This document shows positions 26,416 through 36,000 of a stretch of 62,673 bases of DNA, piece by piece (positions within the stretch are counted from its first letter, which is position 1; the number at the start of each line of letters is the position of its first letter). Under the pieces are notes generated by a model that saw nothing but the letters and a program-made list of their open reading frames with translations, was not told where the DNA came from and did not search any database. This DNA is from Bacteroidota bacterium (GTDB taxonomy: Bacteria > Bacteroidota > Bacteroidia > Flavobacteriales > Crocinitomicaceae). The translations under genes and the position numbers were made by a program. Location of the stretch: contig JAKQEZ010000075.1 of the NCBI GenBank assembly GCA_029558435.1, positions 1 to 62,673 on the forward strand, read 5' to 3'.

Positions 26416-26739
26416 TTATCCGATTACTTCGTCTTTGCGAATATAAACTTTGTCTTTCAATAAATCTTCAATTGCCATGGCAACTGGTTTTGGTAATTTT
26501 TCGTAAAAACGTGAAATTTCAATTTGCTCACGGTTTTCAAAAATTTCTTCCAAGTTATCAGTTGATGAAGCAAACTCTTGCAATTTTTGAGTCAATTCTT
26601 CTTTTAAATCAACATTCAACTGATTTGATCTTTTTGCCAAAACAACGATTGCTTCATAAACATTACCAACTTTTTCTTCAATGTTGATTACGTCTCTTGT
26701 AATTGTTGTCTTTTCTGCTGTGCTGTTTTTAAAACTCAT
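26416..26739 (-). CDS. rpoZ: RNA polymerase omega/Rpb6-type subunit
   Basis: A 107-residue protein of the Bacteroidota omega family. TRDVINIEEKVGNVYEAIVV and LAKRSNQLNVDLKEEL correspond to the omega core; the C-terminal part (EQIEISRFYEKLPKPVAMA) is lineage-typical. It binds the beta-prime C-terminus and aids polymerase assembly. It lies between bamD (3-base gap) and coaBC (2-base gap). Confidence 0.9.
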   Translation of the reverse strand: MSFKNSTAEKTTITRDVINIEEKVGNVYEAIVVLAKRSNQLNVDLKEELTQKLQEFASSTDNLEEIFENREQIEISRFYEKLPKPVAMAIEDLLKDKVYIRKDEVIG

Positions 26740-26742
26740 AAT

Positions 26743-27561
26743 TTATTTTTCGGCTTCTAAATTTTCTAATTTTACTAATAGTTTTTCCATTTCAACTTTA
26801 ATGGTATTCAAACTTTTTAAATACTTCGATGAAGGGAAATTAGTTGCAAAGTTACGATATCTTTCCAAAGTTTGTTCAGTTCTTTCTAATTTTTTAGAAT
26901 CTATACTATTTTTTGTAAGCAAATAGGAGTTATTTACTAAAATGTATTCACATTCTTCTTTATAGGAACTGGTAGGATAATTGGTTAAAAATATTTCAGC
27001 AGACGTTACGGCAGCTCTATAGTTCAATGTTTTACTGTATTGCTTTACTTGGTCAAAACTTTTGGATTCAATTTTAAATTGTAAGCGGTCCATAATGCGA
27101 TTGCACGAATCTACCAATTCTGAGTTTGGAAAACGGTCAACAAATTGTTGCAAATTATTGATAGCAACTTGTGTTTCTGTTTGGTCCAATGATTTGTTTG
27201 GTGATTGATTAACCGAACACATTGCAGATAAAAACGTAGCTTCTTCAACTTTTGTACTAAATGGGAAACGGGATACAAATTGACCTAAAAAATATCCTCC
27301 CATGTAGTAATCTTTGCTTAAATAGTATCCTTTTCCTAATCTGAAATAAGCAACTTCACCTTCACTTTGTTTTGGGAAACGTTGGTAAACTTGTTCGTAA
27401 AGCGCCATTGCTTGAGCATATTTTTCTGCGTCAAAATAGCTGTTTGCTAATTCAAACTTGCGTGCGTAATCCTCTGATTTTAGTACTTTGTTGTAATCAG
27501 AACAGCCTACAACTAAAAATTGTAAAATGAAAAGATAAAATATGCTGTTTTTTAAATTCAT
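26743..27561 (-). CDS. bamD: outer membrane assembly lipoprotein BamD
   Basis: A 272-residue TPR lipoprotein with lipobox near FLVVGCSDYNKV. Successive TPR-like helices contain AQAMALYEQVYQRFPKQSEG and AYFRLGKGYYLSKDYYMGGY, then FVSRFPFSTKVEEATFLSA and FVDRFPNSELVDSCNRIMDR. BamD is the essential partner of BamA in folding beta-barrels. Ten bases separate it from the M23/LysM gene upstream, so cell-wall and outer-membrane functions share a transcript. Confidence 0.92.
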   Translation of the reverse strand: MNLKNSIFYLFILQFLVVGCSDYNKVLKSEDYARKFELANSYFDAEKYAQAMALYEQVYQRFPKQSEGEVAYFRLGKGYYLSKDYYMGGYFLGQFVSRFPFSTKVEEATFLSAMCSVNQSPNKSLDQTETQVAINNLQQFVDRFPNSELVDSCNRIMDRLQFKIESKSFDQVKQYSKTLNYRAAVTSAEIFLTNYPTSSYKEECEYILVNNSYLLTKNSIDSKKLERTEQTLERYRNFATNFPSSKYLKSLNTIKVEMEKLLVKLENLEAEK

Positions 27562-27571
27562 TGAATGGTTA

Positions 27572-28546
27572 TTAACGGATTCTTAAATTACGTCCTACTT
27601 GCAAAACTGTTGTTTGTCGAATGCCATTTAATTGACACAATTTTGAAATAGTTGTATGGTGTTTTGCAGCGATAGAGCTTAAGGTATCGCCTGAGCGGAT
27701 TTTGTAATATTTATTGGTGCTAGTTGAAGCCTTAACTGCAAGTGGTGCTGCAACATTCATAGTTGGTGATGTTGTCGTTGGAGTTGTTTCAAAACTAGGT
27801 TTTGCACTTGGAATAAATAAACTTCTGTGTATTAATAAGTTTTCACTTCTACAAGTTTTGTTTTGAAAGTCAATAATTTCTTCTGGATTCATAGGTAAAT
27901 CAAAGAAGCGTACTTCAAAATGCAAGTGTGAACCGTAAGAATGTCCCGTGTTTCCACCCAAAGCTATAGGCGTTCCTGCTTTTACATTTTGATTGGGTTT
28001 AACCAAAAGTTTAGAGTTGTGTGCATACAATGTTTCCAATCCGTTGTCGTGACGAATAATAACAAGATTTCCAAAACCACCTTCGTTGTATTTAGCATAA
28101 CGCACTTTACCCGACCAAGCAGCAACAACTGTGTCACCAGTTTCTAAGTCCAAATCCACACCACGGTGATGTCTTCTTCCTCTAAATTTGTATTCTGAAG
28201 TTAATGCTCCTGGAACTGGCACCACAAATTCATCGTTGATATCTCTTAACACACACATCCAAATTGTATCGTTAAAATTGGCCATTGAATTTGAATATCC
28301 TGATGGAAATACTACGTTGTTGTCCCAATGTTGTTTTAAATCTAAATCTGGATGGTCTTTCAATACACAATTCAAGTGTTCGTTCATAACACCGTCAAAT
28401 CTTAAATCTTCTAAATATTGCCATGATTTGTTTTCGTACAAAATCACGGTACCGTGACTGGTATAAAGTGTATCTATTACTGATTGAGAAAATAGGATGG
28501 TAGATAAGGAGATGAACAGTAAAAATAAGTTGAATTTTTTAAACAT
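27572..28546 (-). CDS. M23 family peptidase with C-terminal LysM domain
   Basis: A 324-residue exported protein with signal peptide ending near LFSQS. Peptidase M23 domain about residues 115-235: metal ligand His in RRHHRGVDLDLETGDTV, Asp nearby, and HLHFEVRFF for the second and third ligands. One LysM at the end (YYKIRSGDTLSSIAAKHHT). It should cleave peptidoglycan cross-bridges, or act as a divisome/elongasome activator if catalysis is weak. First gene of the run leading through bamD to recN. Confidence 0.9.
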   Translation of the reverse strand: MFKKFNLFLLFISLSTILFSQSVIDTLYTSHGTVILYENKSWQYLEDLRFDGVMNEHLNCVLKDHPDLDLKQHWDNNVVFPSGYSNSMANFNDTIWMCVLRDINDEFVVPVPGALTSEYKFRGRRHHRGVDLDLETGDTVVAAWSGKVRYAKYNEGGFGNLVIIRHDNGLETLYAHNSKLLVKPNQNVKAGTPIALGGNTGHSYGSHLHFEVRFFDLPMNPEEIIDFQNKTCRSENLLIHRSLFIPSAKPSFETTPTTTSPTMNVAAPLAVKASTSTNKYYKIRSGDTLSSIAAKHHTTISKLCQLNGIRQTTVLQVGRNLRIR

Positions 28547-28584
28547 TACTTTTCTATTTTTTTTGATTTTGAGTATAAAACGAA

Positions 28585-28592
28585 CAAATATA
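28585..28592 (-). promoter_or_regulatory. candidate -7 element (TATATTTG, minus strand)
   Basis: CAAATATA on the plus strand, 38 bases upstream of the M23 gene ATG. It may drive the whole M23-bamD-rpoZ-coaBC-porD-recN run. Confidence 0.55.
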
Positions 28593-28607
28593 TTGTTTTT
28601 TATTCAA

Positions 28608-29441
28608 CTAATCAAGAATGTCGGTAACCAAAAGGTTATAAAAAATAGGTTCGTTTGGTAAAACCAAATCCAAGTAACCCTTAGTGTCGTAAGCTTCTTT
28701 GGCTGGAACGTATATATACATGCGGTCTCCTTTTTTAGCATTAATTAACGCTTTTTTTAACCCAGGAACAATTCCATGATCGGCTAATTTTAACCTAAAT
28801 GGCTGATTTGTAGCATAAGAATTAAAATAAAATGGATGGCTAGGAGAACTAGCTGTTGTAAAAAACTCGATGCTGTTTTTGTCATTAAAACGTGCTTTTT
28901 GAAGTTTGTTTTCTTCCAATAACCAAATTTTGACTCCATCAATTTCTTTGGTAGGTGCTTTTTTAGATAAAATTCGAATGGTTAAATAATTATCAGAATT
29001 TTTAGGGATTAAGTTCTTAACTTCTTTATCTCCACGAGCCAATTTTGCTGGAATTTTGATGCGTGCAAAATCTCCAACTCGCATCTTTTCAAAAGCTAAA
29101 TCCCAACCTGCAGGCTGAAATCCAAAACCAACCATGTAAGGCAAATAAGGCTTATTGAGTAAATGGTTTCCGTCGATGATGGTACTGTCAGCTAAACGAA
29201 CTTTGTAGTCAATTAGTATCACATCTCCAGCTTTTATTGATTCGCCATTGGATTTTTCTATCCATTTAATTTCCAATCCATTATCTAGCTTTTCTTCGTC
29301 AATAACTTCTAGTTTCAACTCCAAAGAATCAACTTTTGATGATTGCTTTTTGCTTGTTTCAAGCACTTCTTTTTTTACTCCTTCGGGCTTGCAGGCAACC
29401 AAAGTGAATATACATAATGCGATGAAAATCAATTGTTTCAT
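28608..29441 (-). CDS. FKBP-type peptidyl-prolyl isomerase lipoprotein, two domains
   Basis: A 277-residue lipoprotein (lipobox LVAC). Two FKBP-like segments are visible. The first, about residues 50-160, has GLEIKWIEKSNGESIKAGDV and GFGFQPAGWDLAFEKMRVGD. The second has LKLADHGIVPGLKKALINAK and GDRMYIYVPAKEAYDTKGY. It assists folding of exported proteins. Start overlaps the upstream FKBP gene stop by 4 bases. Last gene of the DUF6913-dapA run. Confidence 0.82.
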   Translation of the reverse strand: MKQLIFIALCIFTLVACKPEGVKKEVLETSKKQSSKVDSLELKLEVIDEEKLDNGLEIKWIEKSNGESIKAGDVILIDYKVRLADSTIIDGNHLLNKPYLPYMVGFGFQPAGWDLAFEKMRVGDFARIKIPAKLARGDKEVKNLIPKNSDNYLTIRILSKKAPTKEIDGVKIWLLEENKLQKARFNDKNSIEFFTTASSPSHPFYFNSYATNQPFRLKLADHGIVPGLKKALINAKKGDRMYIYVPAKEAYDTKGYLDLVLPNEPIFYNLLVTDILD

Positions 29442-29968
29442 GGTGCAGTTTTTCTATAAATTTTAACCAGTTTAATATCTACAACTAATGGGCTTAAAGG
29501 TGGTATTTTGCTCATATCGCCAATAATTCCATAAGCTAAATGGCTTGGAACAATTAGTTGAGCTTTGTCGCCTTCTTTCATAAGTTTTACAGCTTCTTGA
29601 ATACCTGATTCTATTTGTGCTTTGTCAACTTTAAATTCATCCACTTCATCGCTAGCAGTTGCATAACATTGGGTACCATCAAAAAGTGTAATGGTGTATT
29701 CCACGTCAACAACATCATCCACTTGAGCTGTTTCGCCACTTCCGTTTTCGTAGATGTAATAACGCAAACCGGTGCCTGTTTTTGTCATTTTCCATTCTGG
29801 TTTGCGCGATAAATACAAGTTGATATCTAAATCTTCTTGGACAGAAAAATGTTTGTTCATTTTGGTCGATTCTTCTGTGGTCCATTTGAAATCATCGTTC
29901 TTTTTTTCTTCCGTACAAGCCGAAAAAATCAACAGAAACAACAAGAGAAATAAACAATGTTTGATCAT
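29438..29968 (-). CDS. GldI-like FKBP-type peptidyl-prolyl isomerase lipoprotein
   Basis: A 176-residue lipoprotein (lipobox IFSAC). Single FKBP domain: YYIYENGSGETAQVDDVVDV, TITLFDGTQCY, GIQEAVKLMKEGDKAQLIVP and SHLAYGIIGDMSKIPPLSPL. Size, lipoprotein nature and the N-terminal WTTEESTKMNKHFSVQEDLD region resemble GldI, an isomerase needed for gliding in Flavobacterium. No other gld/spr gene is visible here, so motility cannot be claimed. Overlaps nrnA and the next FKBP gene by 4 bases each. Confidence 0.75.
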   Translation of the reverse strand: MIKHCLFLLLFLLIFSACTEEKKNDDFKWTTEESTKMNKHFSVQEDLDINLYLSRKPEWKMTKTGTGLRYYIYENGSGETAQVDDVVDVEYTITLFDGTQCYATASDEVDEFKVDKAQIESGIQEAVKLMKEGDKAQLIVPSHLAYGIIGDMSKIPPLSPLVVDIKLVKIYRKTAP

Positions 29969-30963
29969 GCAAAATAATTTGGAATGACAGTTTTTAGTTT
30001 ATCTAACGTTTCTTTTAACGAAATATTGGATGAACCTCCAGCAGCATACATGTGTCCGCCACCATTAAATTGTTCACTAGCAATGATGTTCACTACATAA
30101 TCGCCTTTTGAACGAAACGACATGCGGATTTGTTCTTGTTGTTCGGTAATTAAAACAGCTGCTTTAATCCCGTTGATGGACAATGCAGTGTTAACCAAGC
30201 CTTCGGTATCGCCTTTTTGGTAGTTGAATCGTTCCAATTCTTCTAAGGATAAAGAAACAATTGCAATTTTATTGTTGTGCACGATTTCCAATTTTTCGCT
30301 AATTGCAAAACCGTTCAATTTCATTCTGTCAATTGAATTATTATCAAACGTATTTTCATGTACTTTGTAGTGTTCAACACCTAGTTGCAACATTTTTGAA
30401 GCAATTTGGTGAGTTCTTGGCTGAACCGACGGAAAACGAAACGATCCAGAATCGGTTACAATTCCTAAATACAAAGGCGTTGCAATGTGGGCATCCAACA
30501 AATGTTCTTTGTTTGAATAATCAATTACATCAAAAATCAACTGGCTTGTGGAGCAAACATTGGTATCGCTCAAAGAAATAATTGCATCTACAGAAGGTGA
30601 GAGGTGATGGTCAATTAGTATTTTTTTACCCTTGTACTTTTCCAAAACCTGTTGCATTTCACTTCCAACACGCGATAAATGGTTGTAATCCAAACAAAAA
30701 AGTAAATCAGCATTTTGAACAGCTTTGTTTACTTCTTCTGGATGGGTTTCAAACAAAAGAATATCCTTCAAATCGTCTAACCAATTAAACGAAGTGGCAG
30801 CTTTGTCGGGGTGACAAACGGTAACATTTTTACCCATCTTTTGTATAAAACGGCTCCAACCTAATGAAGATCCAATAGAATCTCCATCGGGCGATTTGTG
30901 TGAAGTAATTACAATGTTTGTTGCGTTGTTGACCGCATCGATAATTTCTTGATAAATTGACAT
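29965..30963 (-). CDS. nrnA: DHH-family oligoribonuclease / pAp phosphatase
   Basis: A 332-residue phosphoesterase degrading nanoRNAs or 3',5'-pAp. DHH motifs: ITSHKSPDGDSIGSSLGW, DLLFCLDYNHLSRVG, KKILIDHHLSPSVDA; DHHA1 motif FNGGGHMYAAGG near the C-terminus. I start at 30963 (MSIYQEIID), one base after the upstream lipoprotein stop. A frame extension to 31002 would overlap that gene and lacks conservation. Confidence 0.9.
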   Translation of the reverse strand: MSIYQEIIDAVNNATNIVITSHKSPDGDSIGSSLGWSRFIQKMGKNVTVCHPDKAATSFNWLDDLKDILLFETHPEEVNKAVQNADLLFCLDYNHLSRVGSEMQQVLEKYKGKKILIDHHLSPSVDAIISLSDTNVCSTSQLIFDVIDYSNKEHLLDAHIATPLYLGIVTDSGSFRFPSVQPRTHQIASKMLQLGVEHYKVHENTFDNNSIDRMKLNGFAISEKLEIVHNNKIAIVSLSLEELERFNYQKGDTEGLVNTALSINGIKAAVLITEQQEQIRMSFRSKGDYVVNIIASEQFNGGGHMYAAGGSSNISLKETLDKLKTVIPNYFA

Positions 30964-30964
30964 G

Positions 30965-31750
30965 TTATTTTGCAGATTTTGGAAGAAAATAGCAATTTTC
31001 ACGTGCTTTTACAACTTCCTCTTTTAATTCTACTGGGTTAAATGTATAATATTTGCAGTCGATGATTGAAATTAAATCGTTCATTAACAATGCTAAAGGT
31101 TCAAAATCTTGATGCATGGAAATGCGCTCTAACATTTCTGTTCCGTTTTCTAATTGAAGTTCAACCAACGCCTGGAATTTTGCTTTGCTTTTATGAATTT
31201 TTGGATTTTCAACGGTTATGTATAATTGTTCTAACCATTCAATTGCTTCAAAATAAATCCATTGATGATTGTTGTTCAATGCTTGTTTGAACCAAGAATT
31301 TAATGAATCAGACGTAATTTTTTTAGGCAGAATGGAATCTGGAAAAAGCAAAGTTGCCAAATTACTCATTTCGCTTTTTGAGCTAGCCATTAACTTCTTA
31401 TTCTTAGACAGTTCTCCCAATTTATGATACGTAAAATTAACCGCTAATTGTTCAATAATAGTGGTTGTATCCAAAGAATCACTCTTGCTAAATGCGGGTG
31501 TTTTAAAAACTAATGATTGTTTCGCATTGCTTTTCAATTGTTTATGAATGAGTTGGATTGGAACCAGTTTAAAAGTATCAATGTATGCAATAGCATCAGG
31601 GTTGATACTTTGGATGGTTGTATCTTCTTCAATTTCTTCCACTTGCCAATGAGTATCAAACTTTTTTGCTTTTTTTTGATAGCACGAGGTGAGTAGAAGA
31701 TTAATTCCTCCAACAACTAAAACTCCTATGAAAAGTATTTGCTTATGCAT
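30965..31750 (-). CDS. uncharacterised lipoprotein between dapA and nrnA
   Basis: A 261-residue protein that I do not assign to a family. The N-terminus is a lipoprotein signal (GINLLLTSC, Cys23). The mature part is mainly helical and Lys/Leu-rich; NNHQWIYFEAIEWLEQLYIT, ATLLFPDSILPKK and LALLMNDLISIIDCKYYTFN are notable. It overlaps dapA by 8 bases and ends one base before nrnA, so it is translationally embedded in this run. Probably a periplasm-facing membrane-anchored protein. Confidence 0.7.
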   Translation of the reverse strand: MHKQILFIGVLVVGGINLLLTSCYQKKAKKFDTHWQVEEIEEDTTIQSINPDAIAYIDTFKLVPIQLIHKQLKSNAKQSLVFKTPAFSKSDSLDTTTIIEQLAVNFTYHKLGELSKNKKLMASSKSEMSNLATLLFPDSILPKKITSDSLNSWFKQALNNNHQWIYFEAIEWLEQLYITVENPKIHKSKAKFQALVELQLENGTEMLERISMHQDFEPLALLMNDLISIIDCKYYTFNPVELKEEVVKARENCYFLPKSAK

Positions 31751-32624
31751 TTATAAGTTGCAACGTTTCTGCTTTAATTTTTTCTTGCAATGCAATCGAA
31801 ACAGGCATCAATGGTAAACGTACGTTTCCTTTAAGGATTCCTCTTGTTTCAAGTGCCACTTTAACACCACCAGGGTTTCCTTCTGCAAAGAACATATCTG
31901 TAATTGGCAATAAGCGCAAGTGTTTTTTGCGAGCAACTTCAAAATTACCTGCCAAAGATTCGTGAACCATTGCGTTGAACATTTCTGGCAAAGCGTTGTT
32001 AACTACAGAAATAACGCCTACGGCACCAGTTGCAATCAAAGGCAATGTAATTGCATCATCGCCAGAAATAACATCAAAACCAGCAGGAGCAAGGCGAATA
32101 ATGTCCATAATTTGACTCATGCTACCAGAAGCTTCTTTTACAGCAACGATGTTAGGAATTTTTGCTAATTCAATTATTGTTGCAGGAAGCATGTTAGAAC
32201 CCGTTCTTCCGGGCACGTTGTATAAAATTATTGGCAACTCGGTGCAAGCTGCAATGTGTTTGTAATGTTCAATTATTCCTTGTTGCGTTGGCTTGTTGTA
32301 GTAGGGAGAAACGGATAAAATTCCATCTACCCCTTTTGGAACTTTTTGCAATGCTTTTCCAACTTCCAACGTATTGTTTCCACCAACACCGAAAACGATT
32401 TTTAATTTTCCGGCATTTTCTTCAATAACAGTATTTAAAATTTCAATTTTTTCATCCCAAGAAAGGGTAGGAGATTCGCCTGTTGTACCTTGCACAACCA
32501 AAAAATCGGTGTTGCCATTAATTTGCAGTTGAACCAACTTGCGCAATGCATCAAAGTCAATTGATTTATCATCTTTGAAAGGTGTAACCAAAGCAACACC
32601 AGCTCCTCTAAAAATATTATTCAT
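31743..32624 (-). CDS. dapA: 4-hydroxy-tetrahydrodipicolinate synthase
   Basis: A 293-residue aldolase condensing pyruvate and aspartate semialdehyde, the first step of the lysine/DAP branch. GAGVALVTPFKDDKSIDFDA, the substrate loop GTTGESPTLSWDEK, catalytic Tyr in PIILYNVPGRTGSN and Schiff-base Lys in VAVKEASGSM are all present. It starts one base after the DUF6913 gene and overlaps the next lipoprotein gene by 8 bases. Works with dapD (14969-15778). Confidence 0.96.
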   Translation of the reverse strand: MNNIFRGAGVALVTPFKDDKSIDFDALRKLVQLQINGNTDFLVVQGTTGESPTLSWDEKIEILNTVIEENAGKLKIVFGVGGNNTLEVGKALQKVPKGVDGILSVSPYYNKPTQQGIIEHYKHIAACTELPIILYNVPGRTGSNMLPATIIELAKIPNIVAVKEASGSMSQIMDIIRLAPAGFDVISGDDAITLPLIATGAVGVISVVNNALPEMFNAMVHESLAGNFEVARKKHLRLLPITDMFFAEGNPGGVKVALETRGILKGNVRLPLMPVSIALQEKIKAETLQLINA

Positions 32625-32625
32625 T

Positions 32626-33075
32626 TTAAATTACAAATTTTGAAAGTGTTTGTAGTGCAAATATAATCTTTTCTGTTGGTTTTGTAACAGATGTGTTAAG
32701 GTTTATATTCACATAATTTTGTTGACTTTGAAAGCCTACTATGTTTTTGATTTTCATTTGTTGAATGATTTTTTTTAATGCAGAAAAATCATCGTCAAGC
32801 AGAAGGATGTAATCAAAATGGGTGTGTTCACTGGGCAATAAATTCTTTGATTTTAATTTACCAAATAGTGAAAAGTCGGATTTTGAAATGGTGTGCACAC
32901 GTCCGGCAAATTCAAAATTTTCTTTCGGTCGTTTTCTGTTGGTTAGCAGTAAAATTTCAAAATGTTCATTTTCTGTAAAACAGTTTAAAAATTCATCTTT
33001 TACAGCCAGTTGTGATGCAAATCCATCCCAATTTTGAATGATTAAAAAAGAAGTTTTTAGTTTACTAATTTTCAT
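32626..33075 (-). CDS. hypothetical protein, probably DUF6913 family
   Basis: A 149-residue cytosolic protein. The features visible are a Rossmann-like alternating pattern: FEILLLTNRKRPKENFEF, DFSLFGKLKSKNLL and FDYILLLDDDFSALKKIIQQ. Then NIVGFQSQQNYVNINLN. Location directly upstream of dapA and this pattern fit the small DUF6913 family found beside dapA in Bacteroidota. Function unknown. Confidence 0.55.
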   Translation of the reverse strand: MKISKLKTSFLIIQNWDGFASQLAVKDEFLNCFTENEHFEILLLTNRKRPKENFEFAGRVHTISKSDFSLFGKLKSKNLLPSEHTHFDYILLLDDDFSALKKIIQQMKIKNIVGFQSQQNYVNINLNTSVTKPTEKIIFALQTLSKFVI

Positions 33076-33083
33076 GTTTAAAA

Positions 33084-36000
33084 TCAGTTGTTTTTTGGAG
33101 GTAAAATTCTTAGTCCGACTATAGTTATATCATCTGTTTGCTCGTTTTCTCCTTTCCAATCTATAAATTCAGTGTCAACAATTTCTCTTTGTTCCGACAA
33201 AGGAAGACTGATGTTTTGAGTAAATAAATCTAATAAGCGTCGAATTGTATATTTTTTCTGTAAGAAGCCACCAAACTGGTCGTAATAACCATCAGTAAAC
33301 ATATAAATGGTTGTTTCTTTAGCAATTTCATAATGGTGCGTAATGTAGTTGGTAAAATCAGGTTGTTCATCGCCAACATGCTTGCTATCTCCTTTGCGAA
33401 TGCTAATTGAAACACCATCATGAATAAGAATTTTGGAGCCTGCGCAAGAATAATCAATCGTACCATTGATTGGATTGAAAGCACAAATGGTTATTTCAAT
33501 TCCATCTCTAATTCGCTGTTTTTTTCCTTCTTGAAGCATTTGTTTTAAGCGAATATCCAATTCATCTAAAATCCTTCCAGGATCGTAAATATTTTTTTCT
33601 AAAACGATGGAATTGAGTAGGTTTATACCTAAAATTGACATAAATGCCCCAGGTACGCCATGCCCTGTTCCGTCACCTACTGCCACAATGATGTAGTCAT
33701 CCACTTGTTTGCACCAATAAAAATCACCCGAAACAATGTCTTTTGGCTTATAATAAACCATTTGTTCGCTAAAACATCCTTTCATTTTATCTACTGCAGG
33801 CAATAGATTTAGTTGAATTTTTTGAGCATAGTTTATACTTGAAGTAATGTTTGCTTGTTGCGTGGCGATTAATTTATCTTGTTTTAATTTTTCGGTAATA
33901 TTTCTACCAACAACTAAATATTCAACCAACTCATTGGTTTCTTCAGAATAAAGCTTTGTAAGGTATAAACCGAACCATTCCAATTGGTTGTCGCTATTAT
34001 AAATGGGTAACTCAATGTATGAAACGCGATTGTCATTTTCATTAAAACTGTTGAAGAAATCATCAACAATTAAATGATAATCGTTTGGTATGAGAGTTTT
34101 GATGTTTTTATTAATCAATGAATTTTTATTGTACGGCAAATAGTTGTTAAATCGTTCATTTAAAAATTTGAAATCTCCGTTCATGTTGATTTGAAAAATC
34201 AAATCTTCGGCATTTTCAACCAATATCTCGTAGGTGTTTTGTATTTTAAGTTTTTCTGTAACGTCTTGACCTATTAGAACTCTAACGCCTTTTGCAAACT
34301 CTTTGCACGACCATTCAATCCACGTAATATCGTTATTAATGTTTTTCATTGGCGTTAATACATCTTTGCCGTCCACAAAATCTTTTGTTATATTAATTTG
34401 TCGTGCACTGTCGGAAACAATAAAATCATTAAGTTTTGAAATTGGTTGGTCAATTAATGCTTCGGTTGAACAGTCAATATAATTGGAGATATTGTTACTG
34501 ATGTATTTTAGGTTTCCATCTTTATTTAATGCCAATGCAATTATGTTGCTTTTGTTGATGATTGATGAAATGAATGATAATTGTTGAATTGAGCTTTGCT
34601 TAACAACATGTAGGAAGATGGTTAATATGGATGAAATGACAATAGGTATCATTAATGTAAATCGGTCAAATTCAATATTTTTTGTATATAGAATTGCCAG
34701 AGTCATTGTTATTAAAAATACGGAAGTATATAATATGATGTATTTTGTTTTATCAAAAATAATGTGTGCAATAGAGTTGACAAGGACGATGAAAAATGCA
34801 TACAAAATATGTGCTTCTGAAATGTAAAAGTTAAAAATACCATACAGCATGAATGTACAATATGCCCATTTTAATACATCTGCTAATCTTTTTGTATTGT
34901 TATTCCTTTTATACCATCTTGAAAGAACAGTGAAAATAGCAAGAAAAATTGCCATTGGAATGGAAATGATTGGATCCATTTCGTATTTCGTAGAAAGGAG
35001 AGGTAAAATAATACGCAATACAATATGCATAATTAAACCTAGTAATATGATGGAAGGCGCATGTTTTGAAAAAGCAATGGTTTCACTTGTACTTAATACT
35101 TCGTATGGATCATTTTTCTTGGCTTTTAGGAAAAAAAGAATGTTGACAATTACGATAAACGATATAAGTAAATAAATTAATATCTTACTTTGTAAAACAG
35201 TTTGGTTTATATGAAAAGATTTAACGCCAATATCACTAAAATAAACACCGTCATAAGTTGCTTTTACTTCAATGCTGTAATCTCCATTTTTTAAATCGGA
35301 TAAATTAAATTCATTTTCTAGGGATAATGCACTCCACTGTGAGTTATTATTAACAATACGATACGTATAATATACGCTTTTTATTTTGGGGTTTTTTGAT
35401 ATAAACTGAATGGATATAGTGGATGGATTGTTGGGGTCTATACTTTCTTTGATATTGATTATCGGCGTTTGAGGTGGAGTTAATCCTTGCAATAAATTGA
35501 AGTTAATCTTCCATATTCCTTCTAAGGTTCCAATAAAAGCAAAGTTGGGTGTTTGAAAAGAGGAACGCATGTGAGGCTCATATCCTCCAAATCCATTTTT
35601 TGCCGTGTAAATTTGATGTGAAAGTACTTTGCCTTCATCGTTTACTTTTAACACATTGATACCGTTGTTGGTACCTATGTATAAGTTGCCAAAACTATCT
35701 GTGTTTAAAGAATAAAATAGAAAACTTGACAAAATTTCAGGGTCGTTGATTACATATTTTTCACCTTTTTTTGAAATGCCAAGTAATCCAAAATCTAATG
35801 CAAACCACTTTGTTCCAAATACATCAGTTATGGACAGTCCACAATATTCTCCTAGTCCTTTTGTGTCAATTGAACTAAACAAATTGTTTTTTGTGTCAAG
35901 TTTTTTAATTCCTTGAGACGTTCCAAAATAAATTATATCTCCATCTATTTGGCTAGTATAGATGATTGAAGGTGCAGAATGTGTAGGTTCGAAATGCTGT

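Noticed and set aside
26142..26687. 181-codon plus-strand frame across coaBC and rpoZ
   Set aside because: Spans two well-supported minus-strand genes and shows no conserved motif.
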